Assembly: GCA_937958475.1 (NCBI GenBank) | Contig: CALFXR010000217.1 | Span: 1-51,161 of the forward strand | Source: an uncultured Mesorhizobium sp. | GTDB lineage: Bacteria; Pseudomonadota; Alphaproteobacteria; Rhizobiales; Rhizobiaceae | Reading direction: 5' to 3' | DNA length: 51,161 nucleotides | In this document: piece after piece, positions 7,628-16,289 of the stretch | Layout of the letters: every line of letters begins with the position of its first letter | Numbering within the stretch: the stretch's first letter is position 1 | Program-made: the position numbers and the translations under genes | The notes under the pieces: model-generated | Database searches by the model: none | What the model saw: the letters and a program-made list of their open reading frames with translations, nothing else | What the model was told of the DNA's origin: nothing

Positions 7628-8459
7628 AGCGGTGCGCAAGGCCTTCGTCTGCGGCCATCCGATCTCGCATTCGCGGTCTCCGAAGATCCACGGCTACTGG
7701 CTGAAGACCTACGGCATCGACGGATCATACGAAGCGATCGACGTGACGCCGGAGGCGTTTCCGGGCTTTTTGGAAAAGCTGCGCTCGGGCGTCTTCGCCG
7801 GCGGCAACGTAACTTTGCCCAACAAGGAGGCCGCGTTTCTCCTCGCCGACAGACGGGACGTCGCCGCGGAAGAGATCGGCGCGGCCAACACGCTCTGGGT
7901 GGCCGGCGGGCTCGTCCATGCATCGAACACCGATGCTTATGGCTTTTCCGCCAATCTCGACGAACGGGCGCCGGGGTGGGATCGCGGACGTATCGCCGTG
8001 GTCCTCGGAGCCGGCGGTGCCGCCCGGGCCGTGGTACAGTCGCTGAAATCGCGAGGCTTCGGCGACGTCCGAATCGTCAACCGGACCGTGGCCCGAGCGC
8101 AGGAACTCGCCGCTCGCTTCGGCGGCATCGTCTCGGCGCATGGAACGAACGCCTGCCGAGAACTCTGCGGCGATGCCGACTTCCTCGTCAACACGACTTC
8201 CCTCGGCATGTCCGGCGACGGCGCCCTTCCGGCCGACCCGGCCTGGCTGCCGGAGAGGGCGATCGTTACCGACATCGTCTATGTCCCGCTGGAGACGCCC
8301 CTGCTCGCCGCCGCGAAAAGCCGTGGCCTGAAGACGATCGACGGCCTCGGCATGCTCCTTCACCAGGCGGTTCCCGGATTCGAACGCTGGTTCGGCACCC
8401 GGCCAGCGGTCACGAACGAGCTGCGCGACATGATCGTGCGGGATATCGAGCGCCGATGA
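7620..8459 (+). CDS. aroE: Shikimate dehydrogenase (NADP+)
   Basis: AroE reduces 3-dehydroshikimate to shikimate with NADPH in chorismate synthesis. The 279-residue protein shows the substrate-binding HPISHSRSPKIHG, the catalytic Lys region GNVTLPNKE, ASNTDAYGF with the paired Asp, the nucleotide-binding GAGGAARAV and NTTSLGM, and ends with the family's GMLLHQAVPGFERWFG. The ATG at 7620 is chosen; a GTG at 7611 would add three residues. It overlaps maf upstream and coaE downstream (ATGA), consistent with one operon. Confidence 0.96.
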   Translation: MAEAVRKAFVCGHPISHSRSPKIHGYWLKTYGIDGSYEAIDVTPEAFPGFLEKLRSGVFAGGNVTLPNKEAAFLLADRRDVAAEEIGAANTLWVAGGLVHASNTDAYGFSANLDERAPGWDRGRIAVVLGAGGAARAVVQSLKSRGFGDVRIVNRTVARAQELAARFGGIVSAHGTNACRELCGDADFLVNTTSLGMSGDGALPADPAWLPERAIVTDIVYVPLETPLLAAAKSRGLKTIDGLGMLLHQAVPGFERWFGTRPAVTNELRDMIVRDIERR

Positions 8460-9073
8460 TCGTCCTTGGCCTGACCGGATCCATCGGCATGGGAAAATCG
8501 ACGACGGCGGCGATGTTCCGCGACGCCGGAATTCCCGTTCACGATTCCGACGAGGCGGTGCATCGCCTCTATGCCGGTGTTGCAGCACCGCTGGTCGAGG
8601 CGGCGTTTCCTGGGACGGTGATCGACGGCGTCGTCGATCGGAACCGGCTCGCGGCACAGGTTCTGGGTGATCGCGAGGCGATCCGTCGCCTCGAGGCCAT
8701 CGTCCACCCCCTGGTCCGCGCCGATGCCGAGGCCTTCCTCGACCGTCATCGAAAAGCCGGCGCGCGGCTGGTCGTCCTGGACATCCCGCTGCTCTTCGAG
8801 ACGAACGGACGCGGACGCGTCGACAAGGTGGTCGTTGTCAGCGCGCCGGCGGAAACCCAGCGTGAGCGCGTTCTCGCCCGGCCGGGCATGACGCCGGAGA
8901 AGTTCGACGCGATCCTGTCAAAACAGGTCCCGGACGCCGAGAAGCGCGCCCGGGCCGACTTCGTTGTCGATACCGGGCAGGGACTGGATCATGCCCGGGC
9001 GGCGGTGGCGGCGATCGTCGCTGCAATGACGGAGGAGAACAAAGCCCGGGGGTCGATCGGGCCCTTGTCCTGA
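8456..9073 (+). CDS. coaE: Dephospho-CoA kinase
   Basis: CoaE phosphorylates the ribose 3'-OH of dephospho-CoA, the last step in coenzyme A synthesis. The 205-residue protein starts MIVLGLTGSIGMGKSTTA, with the P-loop GSIGMGKS, followed by the substrate segment IPVHDSDEAVH and the lid-region Arg residues in QRERVLARPGMT. The ATG overlaps the aroE stop as ATGA. A second CoA enzyme, coaA, lies elsewhere in this window (21733). Confidence 0.96.
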   Translation: MIVLGLTGSIGMGKSTTAAMFRDAGIPVHDSDEAVHRLYAGVAAPLVEAAFPGTVIDGVVDRNRLAAQVLGDREAIRRLEAIVHPLVRADAEAFLDRHRKAGARLVVLDIPLLFETNGRGRVDKVVVVSAPAETQRERVLARPGMTPEKFDAILSKQVPDAEKRARADFVVDTGQGLDHARAAVAAIVAAMTEENKARGSIGPLS

Positions 9074-9111
9074 GCGGCCGACCGCTGCGATTCTGGAACC
9101 GGAGTGATTCG

Positions 9112-9813
9112 ATGCGTGAGATCGTCTTCGATACGGAAACCACCGGCCTCGATTCGCGGCTCGACCGAGTCATCGAGATCGGCGGAATCGAGCTCGTCAA
9201 CCGCTTCCCGACTGGACGAGTGTTCCATCACTACATCGAACCGCAGGGACGGCAGATCCACCCGGACGCCGCGGCCGTGCACGGTATCACCGACGCCGAC
9301 CTGGCAGGCAGGCCGGCCTTTCAACAGATCGCCGACGAATTCGCCGCCTTCATCGACGGGGCCAAGTTGGTCGCGCACAACGCGAACTTCGACATCGGGT
9401 TCATCAATGCCGAATTCGCGCGGATCGGCCTGTCACCGATCGGATCCGACCGTGTGATCGACACGCTGGCGCTCGCCCGCCGCAAGCATCCGATGGGCCC
9501 CAACTCGCTCGACGCGCTATGCCGTCGTTACGGTATCGACAACAGCCACCGCACCAGGCACGGGGCGTTGCTCGACTCGGAACTTCTCGCCGAGGTCTAC
9601 ATTGAACTGATCGGTGGGCGTCAGGCTGCGCTCGGCCTGGAAGTGGTGGAGCAAACGACCAGAATCGGTATCAGCGGCGCCGCCGTCAGCGTCGAGATCG
9701 TGCAGCGCGCGCGCCAGCTTCAGCCGCGGCTATCAGAAGAAGAGAAAGCCGCCCATGCCGAGATGGTCCGGCAGCTCGGTGCAGCCGCAATATGGGCGGC
9801 CGCCACCGAATAG
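9112..9813 (+). CDS. dnaQ: DNA polymerase III epsilon subunit (3'-5' proofreading exonuclease)
   Basis: Epsilon removes misincorporated nucleotides and links the alpha and theta subunits of the polymerase III core. The 233-residue protein starts MREIVFDTETTGLD (ExoI with Asp and Glu). It then shows LVAHNANFDIGF (ExoII) and HGALLDSELLAEVY (ExoIII-epsilon with His and Asp), in the right order and spacing. It ends the ppsR-dnaQ run, 38 bp after coaE, and converges on secB across a hairpin. The length is typical of alphaproteobacterial DnaQ. Confidence 0.96.
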   Translation: MREIVFDTETTGLDSRLDRVIEIGGIELVNRFPTGRVFHHYIEPQGRQIHPDAAAVHGITDADLAGRPAFQQIADEFAAFIDGAKLVAHNANFDIGFINAEFARIGLSPIGSDRVIDTLALARRKHPMGPNSLDALCRRYGIDNSHRTRHGALLDSELLAEVYIELIGGRQAALGLEVVEQTTRIGISGAAVSVEIVQRARQLQPRLSEEEKAAHAEMVRQLGAAAIWAAATE

Positions 9814-9844
9814 GCGCCCCACCCGGCCTGCGGGTGGGAAGCGC
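9814..9844. terminator. Bidirectional hairpin between dnaQ and secB
   Basis: CCCACCCG (9818-9825) pairs with CGGGTGGG (9831-9838) over a 5-nt loop. An outer GCGC pair (9814-9817 with 9841-9844) extends the stem past two bulged A residues. It lies exactly between two convergent genes. There is no strong T-run, so efficiency is uncertain. Confidence 0.55.
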
Positions 9845-9847
9845 AGA

Positions 9848-10333
9848 TTAGCTGTTCATCTGAACCTTCGCCTTGGTCTGTTCTTCGGCGATCTTCTGCT
9901 GGAACATCTGGGCGAAATCGATCGGATCGAGCATCAGCGGCGGGAAGCCGCCATTGCGCGTGGCGTCGGCGATGATCTGGCGCGCGAAGGGGAAGAGCAG
10001 CCGCGGGCACTCGATGAAAAGCAGCGGCAGCATGTGCTCCTGCGGGAAGCCTTCGATGCGGAAAACGCCGCCATAGACGAGTTCGACGTTGAACAGCACG
10101 TCCTTGTCGAAGCCGGCGCGGGCGTTGAGCGAAAGGTTGACGTCGAACTCCTTCTCCGAGAGCGGATTGGCGTTCACGTTGACGTTGATGTTGATGCCCG
10201 GCGCCTGTTCGCGGCCGCGCAGGGAATTCGGCGCACCCGGGCTTTCGAAGGAAAGATCCTTCACGTACTGAGCGAGTACGTTGAGCGTGGGCTGCGCGCC
10301 GTTGCCGGTCGACTGGTTGTTTTCGTTGGCCAT
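9848..10333 (-). CDS. secB: Protein-export chaperone SecB
   Basis: SecB is a tetrameric cytosolic chaperone that keeps preproteins unfolded and delivers them to SecA. The 161-residue protein shows VLAQYVKDLSFESPGAP, then NINVNVNANPLSEKEFDVNLSLNA, the VYGGVFRIEG strand and the ECPRLLFPFARQIIADATRNGGFPP region of the family. The start codon follows a strong AGGAGG. It lies on the minus strand with fxsA upstream (106 bp gap). Confidence 0.97.
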   Translation of the reverse strand: MANENNQSTGNGAQPTLNVLAQYVKDLSFESPGAPNSLRGREQAPGININVNVNANPLSEKEFDVNLSLNARAGFDKDVLFNVELVYGGVFRIEGFPQEHMLPLLFIECPRLLFPFARQIIADATRNGGFPPLMLDPIDFAQMFQQKIAEEQTKAKVQMNS

Positions 10334-10439
10334 CGGCTCAAATCCTCCTGAAGGCCGCGAAAAAGGGCCTGTTCCGAAATCGCGCGTTGGCTATCACGAC
10401 GGGATTGGCGTGACAAGGTTCGCGGTGCCGACGAGGAAC

Positions 10440-10934
10440 TCACTCCAGTTCCGGCCGACGCCAGGGCGAACTGCCCGGCTTCCTGGGCGTGGTACGCGAG
10501 AATTCATCCTCGTCCAGGTCGATGATGTGGTCGTCTCGACTGCGCGTCGTGCGGAAGCCGGTGAAGCTGAAGTCGGTCACGACAGTCGCCCGGCTGCGTA
10601 GGAACCGCCATGCGAGATCACGTATCGGGGGAATGAACAGCAGAAATCCGAGCAGGTCCGTCAGGAAACCCGGAATCAGGAGGAGAACACCGGCCAATAG
10701 CACCATCGCCCCATGGGCGAGTTCGCGACCTGGCGAGCCGCCCTTGTCGAGTTCGCGCTGCAACCGGCCGAGGATGCCGAAACCCTGCCAGCGCATCAGC
10801 AGGGCGCCGATCACGCTGGTCGCGATTGTCACCGCCACGGTCGCCAGCGCGCCGATCTTGCTGCCGACGACGACAAAGGTGGCGATTTCCGCTAGCGGAA
10901 GCAGTAGCAGCATGGCTGAAACGACGAGCGGCAC
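10440..10934 (-). CDS. fxsA: FxsA family membrane protein
   Basis: FxsA was named for suppressing phage T7 exclusion by the F plasmid; its normal function is unknown. The 164-residue protein has three to four hydrophobic segments in the first 115 residues (LLLLPLAEIATFVVVG; ALATVAVTIATSVIGALLM; GAMVLLAGVLLLIPGFLTDLLGFLL). The last includes the family motif LLLIPGFLTDLLG. A charged cytoplasmic tail with DDHIIDLDEDEF follows. It is divergent from the Tim44-like gene, with 194 bp between them. Confidence 0.9.
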   Translation of the reverse strand: MPLVVSAMLLLLPLAEIATFVVVGSKIGALATVAVTIATSVIGALLMRWQGFGILGRLQRELDKGGSPGRELAHGAMVLLAGVLLLIPGFLTDLLGFLLFIPPIRDLAWRFLRSRATVVTDFSFTGFRTTRSRDDHIIDLDEDEFSRTTPRKPGSSPWRRPELE

Positions 10935-11128
10935 GGTTCGATTCGTCCTGCAGGAGTGGCGGTGGCGCGGTTCGCGCTAGCATATCATCCACTACATAGT
11001 TATGCGTGCGCTGCATTTGAATGATCCCTCCTGGCGTTCTATATGAAAGAGCACGTATTGGATGAGGATTGCAGGCGACGCCGCGATGGCGGAATTCGCG
11101 TCGTGGCGGAGATCGGTTGGCGGCAGAC

Positions 11129-11842
11129 ATGGAATTTTTCGATTTCGGCACCCTGTTCTTCCTGATCGCGGCTGTCGTGATTTTCTTTCAGTTGCGCAAC
11201 GTGCTTGGACGCCGCACGGGCAGCGAGCGGCCGCCCTTCGATCCCTATACGGCCGCCCGCAAGCGCAGCTCCCAGAAGGAACCGGCGAAGGCGCCGGACA
11301 ACATCGTCGCGCTTCCCCGCAAGCGCGGCACTGCCGAGGCGAATGAGGAAGCCTACAAGGCCATCGATGCCTTTGCCCCCGTCGGCACGGAGGTCAACAA
11401 GGGGCTTCGCGCCGTCAAGGACAACGACCCGTCCTTCGAACCGAAGGTTTTCCTCGACGGCGCCAAGATGGCCTACGAGATGATCGTGATGGCCTTTGCC
11501 GACGGCGACAGGAAGACGCTGAAGAACCTGCTTTCGCGAGAAGTCTACGACGGATTCGTCGCCGCGATTGCAGACCGCGAGTCGCGCTCCGAGAAAATCC
11601 AGTCGTCGTTTGTCGGTATAGACAAGGCCGAGTTGGTTACCGCCGAGATGAAGGGCAGCGAGGCTCACATCACGCTTCGCATCGTCAGCGAACTCATTTC
11701 GGCGACCCGCGACGGAGCCGGTTCGGTCATCGAGGGCGATCCCGAGACGGTCGCAGAGGTCAAGGACGTCTGGACCTTCGCCCGTGACACGCGGTCGCGC
11801 GATCCGAACTGGCGCCTCGTCGCCACCGAAGAAGAGGACTGA
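11129..11842 (+). CDS. Tim44/TimA-like inner-membrane anchored protein
   Basis: The 237-residue protein has one N-terminal membrane segment (FLIAAVVIFFQLRNVLG), a basic linker and a C-terminal Tim44-like domain from about residue 85 on. That domain includes the FLDGAKMAYEMIVMAFADGD and DPNWRLVAT segments typical of the family. Mitochondrial Tim44 helps protein import. Bacterial members are membrane proteins of unsettled function, and proximity to secB only hints at a transport role. The start MEFFDFGTLFFL at 11129 fits the family; an in-frame start at 11069 would add 20 unrelated residues. mltA follows 25 bp downstream. Confidence 0.85.
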   Translation: MEFFDFGTLFFLIAAVVIFFQLRNVLGRRTGSERPPFDPYTAARKRSSQKEPAKAPDNIVALPRKRGTAEANEEAYKAIDAFAPVGTEVNKGLRAVKDNDPSFEPKVFLDGAKMAYEMIVMAFADGDRKTLKNLLSREVYDGFVAAIADRESRSEKIQSSFVGIDKAELVTAEMKGSEAHITLRIVSELISATRDGAGSVIEGDPETVAEVKDVWTFARDTRSRDPNWRLVATEEED

Positions 11843-11867
11843 GGCCGGGCGGCGGGAGGCGCGCACC

Positions 11868-12980
11868 GTGGCGCTTTCTACCCTTTTTCGTCCGGTTGAG
11901 TTCGACGTCCTCCCGGGCTGGCCGGAGGATGAGCACGATCTGGCCTTCGCCGCCTTCAGGCGCTGCGCCTTCCGCGCAGCCGAGAAGCCCTACCGTTCGG
12001 GCTCGCTCGGCGTGACCGCAGAAGCCTTCGCGCCCGCCTATGATGCAGCGCGATCGACTGACCAGCTCGGCCCCCGGGAAGCGCGATCCTTCTTCGAACG
12101 TCATTTCGTGCCAATGGCCGTCGCGCCGGAGAACGGTGGCGCCGGCTTCGTCACCGGCTTCTACGAGCCGATCGTCGCGGCGTCCCCGGTGCGGACCGAC
12201 CGGTTCCGCGTACCGCTCCTTTTTCGCCCTGACGATCTCGTCGACGTGGACGACAAAAACAGGCCCGCTGGATTCGATTCGTATCTCGCCTTCGGCCGGA
12301 AGACGGCCGCCGGAATCGTCGAATATCATGACCGCCAGGCGATCGAATCGGGCGCGCTTGACGGGTTTGGTCTCGAGATGGCCTGGCTCGAGGACAAGGT
12401 CGATGCGTTCTTCATCCACGTCCAGGGTGCCGCGCGGCTCGAGATGATGGATGGCACGACGCGCCGCATCACCTATGCCGGGAAGACGGGTCAGCACTTC
12501 ACCGGCGCCGGGCGGGTGCTTGCCGACCTCGGCGAGATCCCGCTCGCGGAGGTCACCATGCAGTCGATAAGGCGCTGGTTCCGCGAGAGGCCCGAACGTG
12601 TCGATGAAGTTCTCTGGAAGAATCGCTCCTACATCTTCTTTCGCGAAGCATCGGTCGACGACCCGGCACTCGGCCCGATCGCCGCGGCGAAGGTTCCGCT
12701 GGCCCCCGGTCGCTCCGTTGCCGTTGACAGGCTGCTGCACACGTTCGGCACTCCGTTCTTCATCTCCGCGGCGACGCTGACGGCTTTCGGCGGAGACGGC
12801 TTCCGCCGGCTCATGATCGCGCAGGATACGGGGTCGGCGATCACGGGAGCAGCGCGCGGCGACCTGTTCACTGGTTCGGGATACGAGGCGGGCGAGATCG
12901 CCGGCGTCATCCGGGCACCGGCCGACTTCTTCGCTCTCGTGCCGCGCGGCCTCGTCGAGGCTGAAGGCTCGAGCCGATGA
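11868..12980 (+). CDS. mltA: Lytic murein transglycosylase A
   Basis: MltA cleaves glycan strands of peptidoglycan to form 1,6-anhydromuramyl ends. The 370-residue protein contains the MltA domain (GFVTGFYEP, VDAFFIHVQGAARLEM) followed by the 3D domain with the conserved catalytic Asp region MIAQDTGSAITGAARGDLF. The start is GTG 11868, with GGGAGG upstream. No lipobox or convincing signal peptide is visible at this start, although the enzyme must reach the periplasm. The stop overlaps the Smr gene start as ATGA. Products of such enzymes feed the recycling steps suggested by the amgK/murU genes at 36-38 kb. Confidence 0.92.
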   Translation: MALSTLFRPVEFDVLPGWPEDEHDLAFAAFRRCAFRAAEKPYRSGSLGVTAEAFAPAYDAARSTDQLGPREARSFFERHFVPMAVAPENGGAGFVTGFYEPIVAASPVRTDRFRVPLLFRPDDLVDVDDKNRPAGFDSYLAFGRKTAAGIVEYHDRQAIESGALDGFGLEMAWLEDKVDAFFIHVQGAARLEMMDGTTRRITYAGKTGQHFTGAGRVLADLGEIPLAEVTMQSIRRWFRERPERVDEVLWKNRSYIFFREASVDDPALGPIAAAKVPLAPGRSVAVDRLLHTFGTPFFISAATLTAFGGDGFRRLMIAQDTGSAITGAARGDLFTGSGYEAGEIAGVIRAPADFFALVPRGLVEAEGSSR

Positions 12981-13513
12981 GCAGGGCACTCAGCGAGGAG
13001 GACCGCGTTCTCTGGAGCCTGGTGACTAGGACCGCGAGGCCGCTGCGGAAGGCTCCGGCGCACGCCGCGCCACCCGAGGCCCTGAAGCCGGCGCCAGCGC
13101 CGCAGGCCGCCGCAGCCGCGCCGACCCCACCCGCGGCTTCCCAGCCGGCACCCCAGCCGCGCAAGGAGCATGTCACCCACAAGTTCGACGTCCAGACGCG
13201 CGACAAGATCTCCAAGGGGCGGCTACCGCTCGAGGGGAGGGTCGATCTTCACGGCATGACCCAGGAAGAAGCCTATTCGCTTCTCCTATCGTTTCTCGGC
13301 CGGGCACACGAGGGCGGCGTCCGCTACGTTCTCGTCATTACCGGAAAGGGCTCGTCGTCTCGCGGCGACGGCGTGCTGCGCAAATCGCTCCCGTCATGGC
13401 TGAGGACGCAGCCGTTCCGCCACCTGGTCAGCGGCATCGACGAGGCGGCGCGGCAGCACGGTGGCGGCGGCGCCTACTACGTGCGGCTGAGACGGAGGGA
13501 AGGCGGCCGATGA
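12977..13513 (+). CDS. Smr/MutS2-domain protein
   Basis: The 178-residue protein has an Ala/Pro-rich linker (about residues 25-55) followed by a C-terminal Smr domain. The core motif VDLHGMTQEEAY and the later VLVITGKG are the family hallmarks. Stand-alone Smr proteins are nucleases or nucleic-acid binding proteins linked to repair and ribosome rescue; the exact role of this rhizobial form is unknown. Its ATG overlaps the mltA stop and its stop overlaps the next ATG, so it sits in a tightly coupled mltA-smr-HTH unit. Confidence 0.9.
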   Translation: MSRALSEEDRVLWSLVTRTARPLRKAPAHAAPPEALKPAPAPQAAAAAPTPPAASQPAPQPRKEHVTHKFDVQTRDKISKGRLPLEGRVDLHGMTQEEAYSLLLSFLGRAHEGGVRYVLVITGKGSSSRGDGVLRKSLPSWLRTQPFRHLVSGIDEAARQHGGGGAYYVRLRRREGGR

Positions 13514-13872
13514 CTCCGTTCGGCGCGCGGCTGCGCCGGCTGCGGCGCGACAAGGGCGTGAAGCAGAAGGAGATGGCGGCCGCCCTCGGCGTCAGCGCCG
13601 CCTATCTTTCGGCGCTCGAACACGGTCGCAGGGGCGTTCCGTCATGGTCGCTGGTGCAGAAGATCATCGGCTATTTCAACGTCATCTGGGATGACGCCGA
13701 AGACCTGCAACGCCTCGCCGCAACCTCCGATCCCCGCGTCATCGTCGATACGTCGGGCTTGTCGCCGGGGGCGACGCGCCTCGCCAACCGCCTCGCCGCC
13801 GAGATAGGCCGGCTGGACGACAACACGATCGCCCGGCTCGAAGCGATCGTCGAGGAAAGCGCTCGGCGCTGA
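13510..13872 (+). CDS. XRE-family helix-turn-helix regulator
   Basis: This is a 120-residue protein with an N-terminal Cro/C1-type HTH (residues about 5-65: LRRLRRDKGVKQKEMAAALG, then VSAAYLSALEHGRRGVPS). A short C-terminal region ends LDDNTIARLEAIVEESARR. It starts within the Smr stop (ATGA at 13510-13513). Homologues in this position follow mltA and smr in many rhizobia. The targets are not known; the operon suggests a link to envelope maintenance but nothing here proves it. Confidence 0.9.
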   Translation: MTPFGARLRRLRRDKGVKQKEMAAALGVSAAYLSALEHGRRGVPSWSLVQKIIGYFNVIWDDAEDLQRLAATSDPRVIVDTSGLSPGATRLANRLAAEIGRLDDNTIARLEAIVEESARR

Positions 13873-13891
13873 CGGCTCGACGGGCGTCCGT

Positions 13892-14842
13892 CTAGAAAAG
13901 GCTTCTCAGTTCGGAGAGCTTTTCGTTCACCAGCCAGCCGTAATAGTTCTCTTCCGGCATGCGCGCCCCTAGGCCTTTGGCGATGCGGTCTTCGTTTTCG
14001 GCCTTCAGCGCCCGGGCGCGGCCTTCTGGGTCGCCGACATTATAGAGCGTCGCGGTGATACCGGGGTTTTGGGAGATGTCGAAACCGGCGATGTTGTTGT
14101 AGGCATCGATGGCCTTCTTCAGCGTCGCGGCGACGTAGGGCAGCGTCAGGTCCGGGTCCATGATGGTCTGGTAGACTTGCTGCGGGTTGCGATGGGTGAG
14201 CTTGGGCAGGCCCGAGACCTTGTTAACGAGGTCGCTCATCTGCAGCGCGGTGAGCGGATTCAGCTGACCGATGCCGAAGGTCTGGCCGGCATAGAATGGC
14301 TGGAAGAAGGTCTGGCTGAAACGCTTGTTCGGGAACGCCGTTCCGCCGACGTTCTTGCCGCGAAACTTCGCGTTCCACACATTCTCGCGGCAGGTCCAGG
14401 CCGTATAGCTGCCGGCACCGTCGCTGCATTTGGCGAATTCCGGCCTCTGGATGAAGGTGTCGATGTCCTCGCCTTCATAGGCGAAGGAAAAGCCGCTGGA
14501 GAGATAGGACACCGCCTTCAGGTAGTAAGTCTGCAAGCGGTCGTATGCATCGACATTGTAGGTGTGCTCGCCGACGATGGCGCCGGTCATGTGGATCGGG
14601 TCGATGCCGTATGTCCTGGAGACCGCGACGATCTTCGAGCGTAGTTCCGGGTCGCTGGCCAGGAGCTTGAAGACCTTGCGGTACTTTGCCTCGTAAGTCG
14701 TCTTCAGCGCCTGCGTGCGTGATGCCGAGGCGCCCGGGATTTCGGGCTGTTCCTCGTAGCGGTTTCCCGGTGGCACGAGTGTCGCTGCTTCGGCGGTTCC
14801 GATGGAAAGAAGCAGAAACGAGAACAGCAGGCGCAACGTCAT
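13892..14842 (-). CDS. DUF1402 family exported protein
   Basis: The 316-residue protein has a clear Sec signal peptide (MTLRLLFSFLLLSIGTAEA, cleavage near residue 20), so it acts in the periplasm or envelope. I place it in the rhizobial DUF1402 family. Three segments resemble the lytic transglycosylase fold: an early Glu in AIVGEHTYNVDAYD, FGIGQLNPLTALQMSD (compare the GxxQ.MP motif) and ATLYNVGDPEGRA (compare YNxG). A peptidoglycan-cleaving role is therefore plausible but inferred. It converges on the HTH gene with 19 bp between stops and lies near mltA. Confidence 0.8.
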   Translation of the reverse strand: MTLRLLFSFLLLSIGTAEAATLVPPGNRYEEQPEIPGASASRTQALKTTYEAKYRKVFKLLASDPELRSKIVAVSRTYGIDPIHMTGAIVGEHTYNVDAYDRLQTYYLKAVSYLSSGFSFAYEGEDIDTFIQRPEFAKCSDGAGSYTAWTCRENVWNAKFRGKNVGGTAFPNKRFSQTFFQPFYAGQTFGIGQLNPLTALQMSDLVNKVSGLPKLTHRNPQQVYQTIMDPDLTLPYVAATLKKAIDAYNNIAGFDISQNPGITATLYNVGDPEGRARALKAENEDRIAKGLGARMPEENYYGWLVNEKLSELRSLF

Positions 14843-14975
14843 CCAGGGCTACCTTCGGGTGGAGGGGCCGGTCGCGCACAATAGGAAACGCGATGCTGGC
14901 AGTCGAGGACCCGACGGCATCGTCGGCCCCCGCCCCGATGTCGCCTGCGCCCCGGCGTCCCGGGACCGGACCTTC

Positions 14976-16289
14976 CTAAAGGATGAATCGCGACAAATCT
15001 GTGTTCTTGGCGAGATCGCCGACATGGCGGCGAACGTAGTCGGCATCGATAGTAACGGCCGTGCCGTTACGATCCGGCGCTTCGAAGGAGATCTCGTCGA
15101 GAACGCGCTCCATGACGGTCTGCAGCCGTCGCGCGCCGATGTTCTCGACCGTTGCGTTGAGGTCGACCGCGATTCCAGCCAGCGAATCGATGGCGTCGTC
15201 GGTGAATTCCAGCGTAACGCCTTCGGTTTGCAGCAAAGCGATGTACTGCTTGATCAGGCTGGCTTCGGTCTCCGTCAGGATGCGGCGGAAATCGTCCTTC
15301 TCCAGTGGCCTGAGTTCGACGCGGATCGGCAACCGCCCCTGGAGTTCCGGGAGCAGGTCGGACGGCTTGGCGACGTGGAAGGCGCCCGATGCGATAAACA
15401 GAACGTGATCGGTCTTTACCGGTCCGTACTTCGTCGCAACGGTCGTTCCCTCGACCAGTGGCAGCAGGTCGCGCTGCACGCCCTCTCGGCTGACCCCGGC
15501 ACCGACACCGCCTTCGCGCGAAGCGATCTTGTCGATCTCGTCGAGGAAGACGATGCCATCGTTTTCGGTCGATTCTAGGGCGCGGCGGACCACCTCTTCC
15601 TGGTCGAGGAGCTTGTCCGATTCGTCGTTGATCAGGATCGGATAGGACTCCTTCACGGTGGTCTTGCGCGTCTTGGTGCGCTTGCCGCCCATCGCCTTCG
15701 ACAGCATGTCGTTGATGTTGAGCACGCCGATGTTGCCGCCGGGCATGCCCGGTATCTCGAATCCCGGCATGCCGCCGCCGCCGGAATCGGCGACCTCGAC
15801 TTCGATCTCCTTGTCGTCGAGTTCGCCGTCGCGCAGCTTCTTGCGGAACGAATCGCGGGTTGCCGGGCTGGCGGTCTTGCCGACCAGGGCCTCGAGGACC
15901 CGCTCCTCGGCGTTGACGTGGGCACGCGCCTTGACGTCCTCGCGCATCTTCTCGCGGACCAGCCCGATGGCGACCTCGACCAGGTCGCGCACGATCTGCT
16001 CGACGTCGCGGCCGACATAGCCGACCTCGGTGAACTTGGTGGCCTCGACCTTGATGAAGGGTGCGCCGGCGAGCCTGGCCAGGCGACGGGATATCTCGGT
16101 CTTGCCGACGCCGGTGGGTCCGATCATCAGGATGTTCTTCGGCATCACCTCTTCGCGCATCTGGCCTTCAAGTTGCTGGCGGCGCCAGCGATTGCGCAGG
16201 GCGACGGCGACGGCTCGCTTGGCGTCCTTCTGGCCGATGATGAAGCGGTCGAGTTCGGAGACGATCTCGCGAGGAGAAAAGGTGGTCAT
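14976..16289 (-). CDS. hslU: HslU, ATPase subunit of the HslUV protease
   Basis: HslU is the AAA+ unfoldase that feeds substrates to the HslV peptidase. The 437-residue protein starts MTTFSPREIVSELDRFIIGQ and has Walker A GPTGVGKT at 57-64, Walker B GIVFLDEIDKIA, the I-domain insert rich in Gly and the C-terminal DLSRFIL that docks into HslV. The open frame runs on to 16754, but the upstream part lies under the GNAT gene and is not HslU. The ATG overlaps the GNAT stop as ATGA, indicating translational coupling in hslV-GNAT-hslU. Confidence 0.97.
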   Translation of the reverse strand: MTTFSPREIVSELDRFIIGQKDAKRAVAVALRNRWRRQQLEGQMREEVMPKNILMIGPTGVGKTEISRRLARLAGAPFIKVEATKFTEVGYVGRDVEQIVRDLVEVAIGLVREKMREDVKARAHVNAEERVLEALVGKTASPATRDSFRKKLRDGELDDKEIEVEVADSGGGGMPGFEIPGMPGGNIGVLNINDMLSKAMGGKRTKTRKTTVKESYPILINDESDKLLDQEEVVRRALESTENDGIVFLDEIDKIASREGGVGAGVSREGVQRDLLPLVEGTTVATKYGPVKTDHVLFIASGAFHVAKPSDLLPELQGRLPIRVELRPLEKDDFRRILTETEASLIKQYIALLQTEGVTLEFTDDAIDSLAGIAVDLNATVENIGARRLQTVMERVLDEISFEAPDRNGTAVTIDADYVRRHVGDLAKNTDLSRFIL

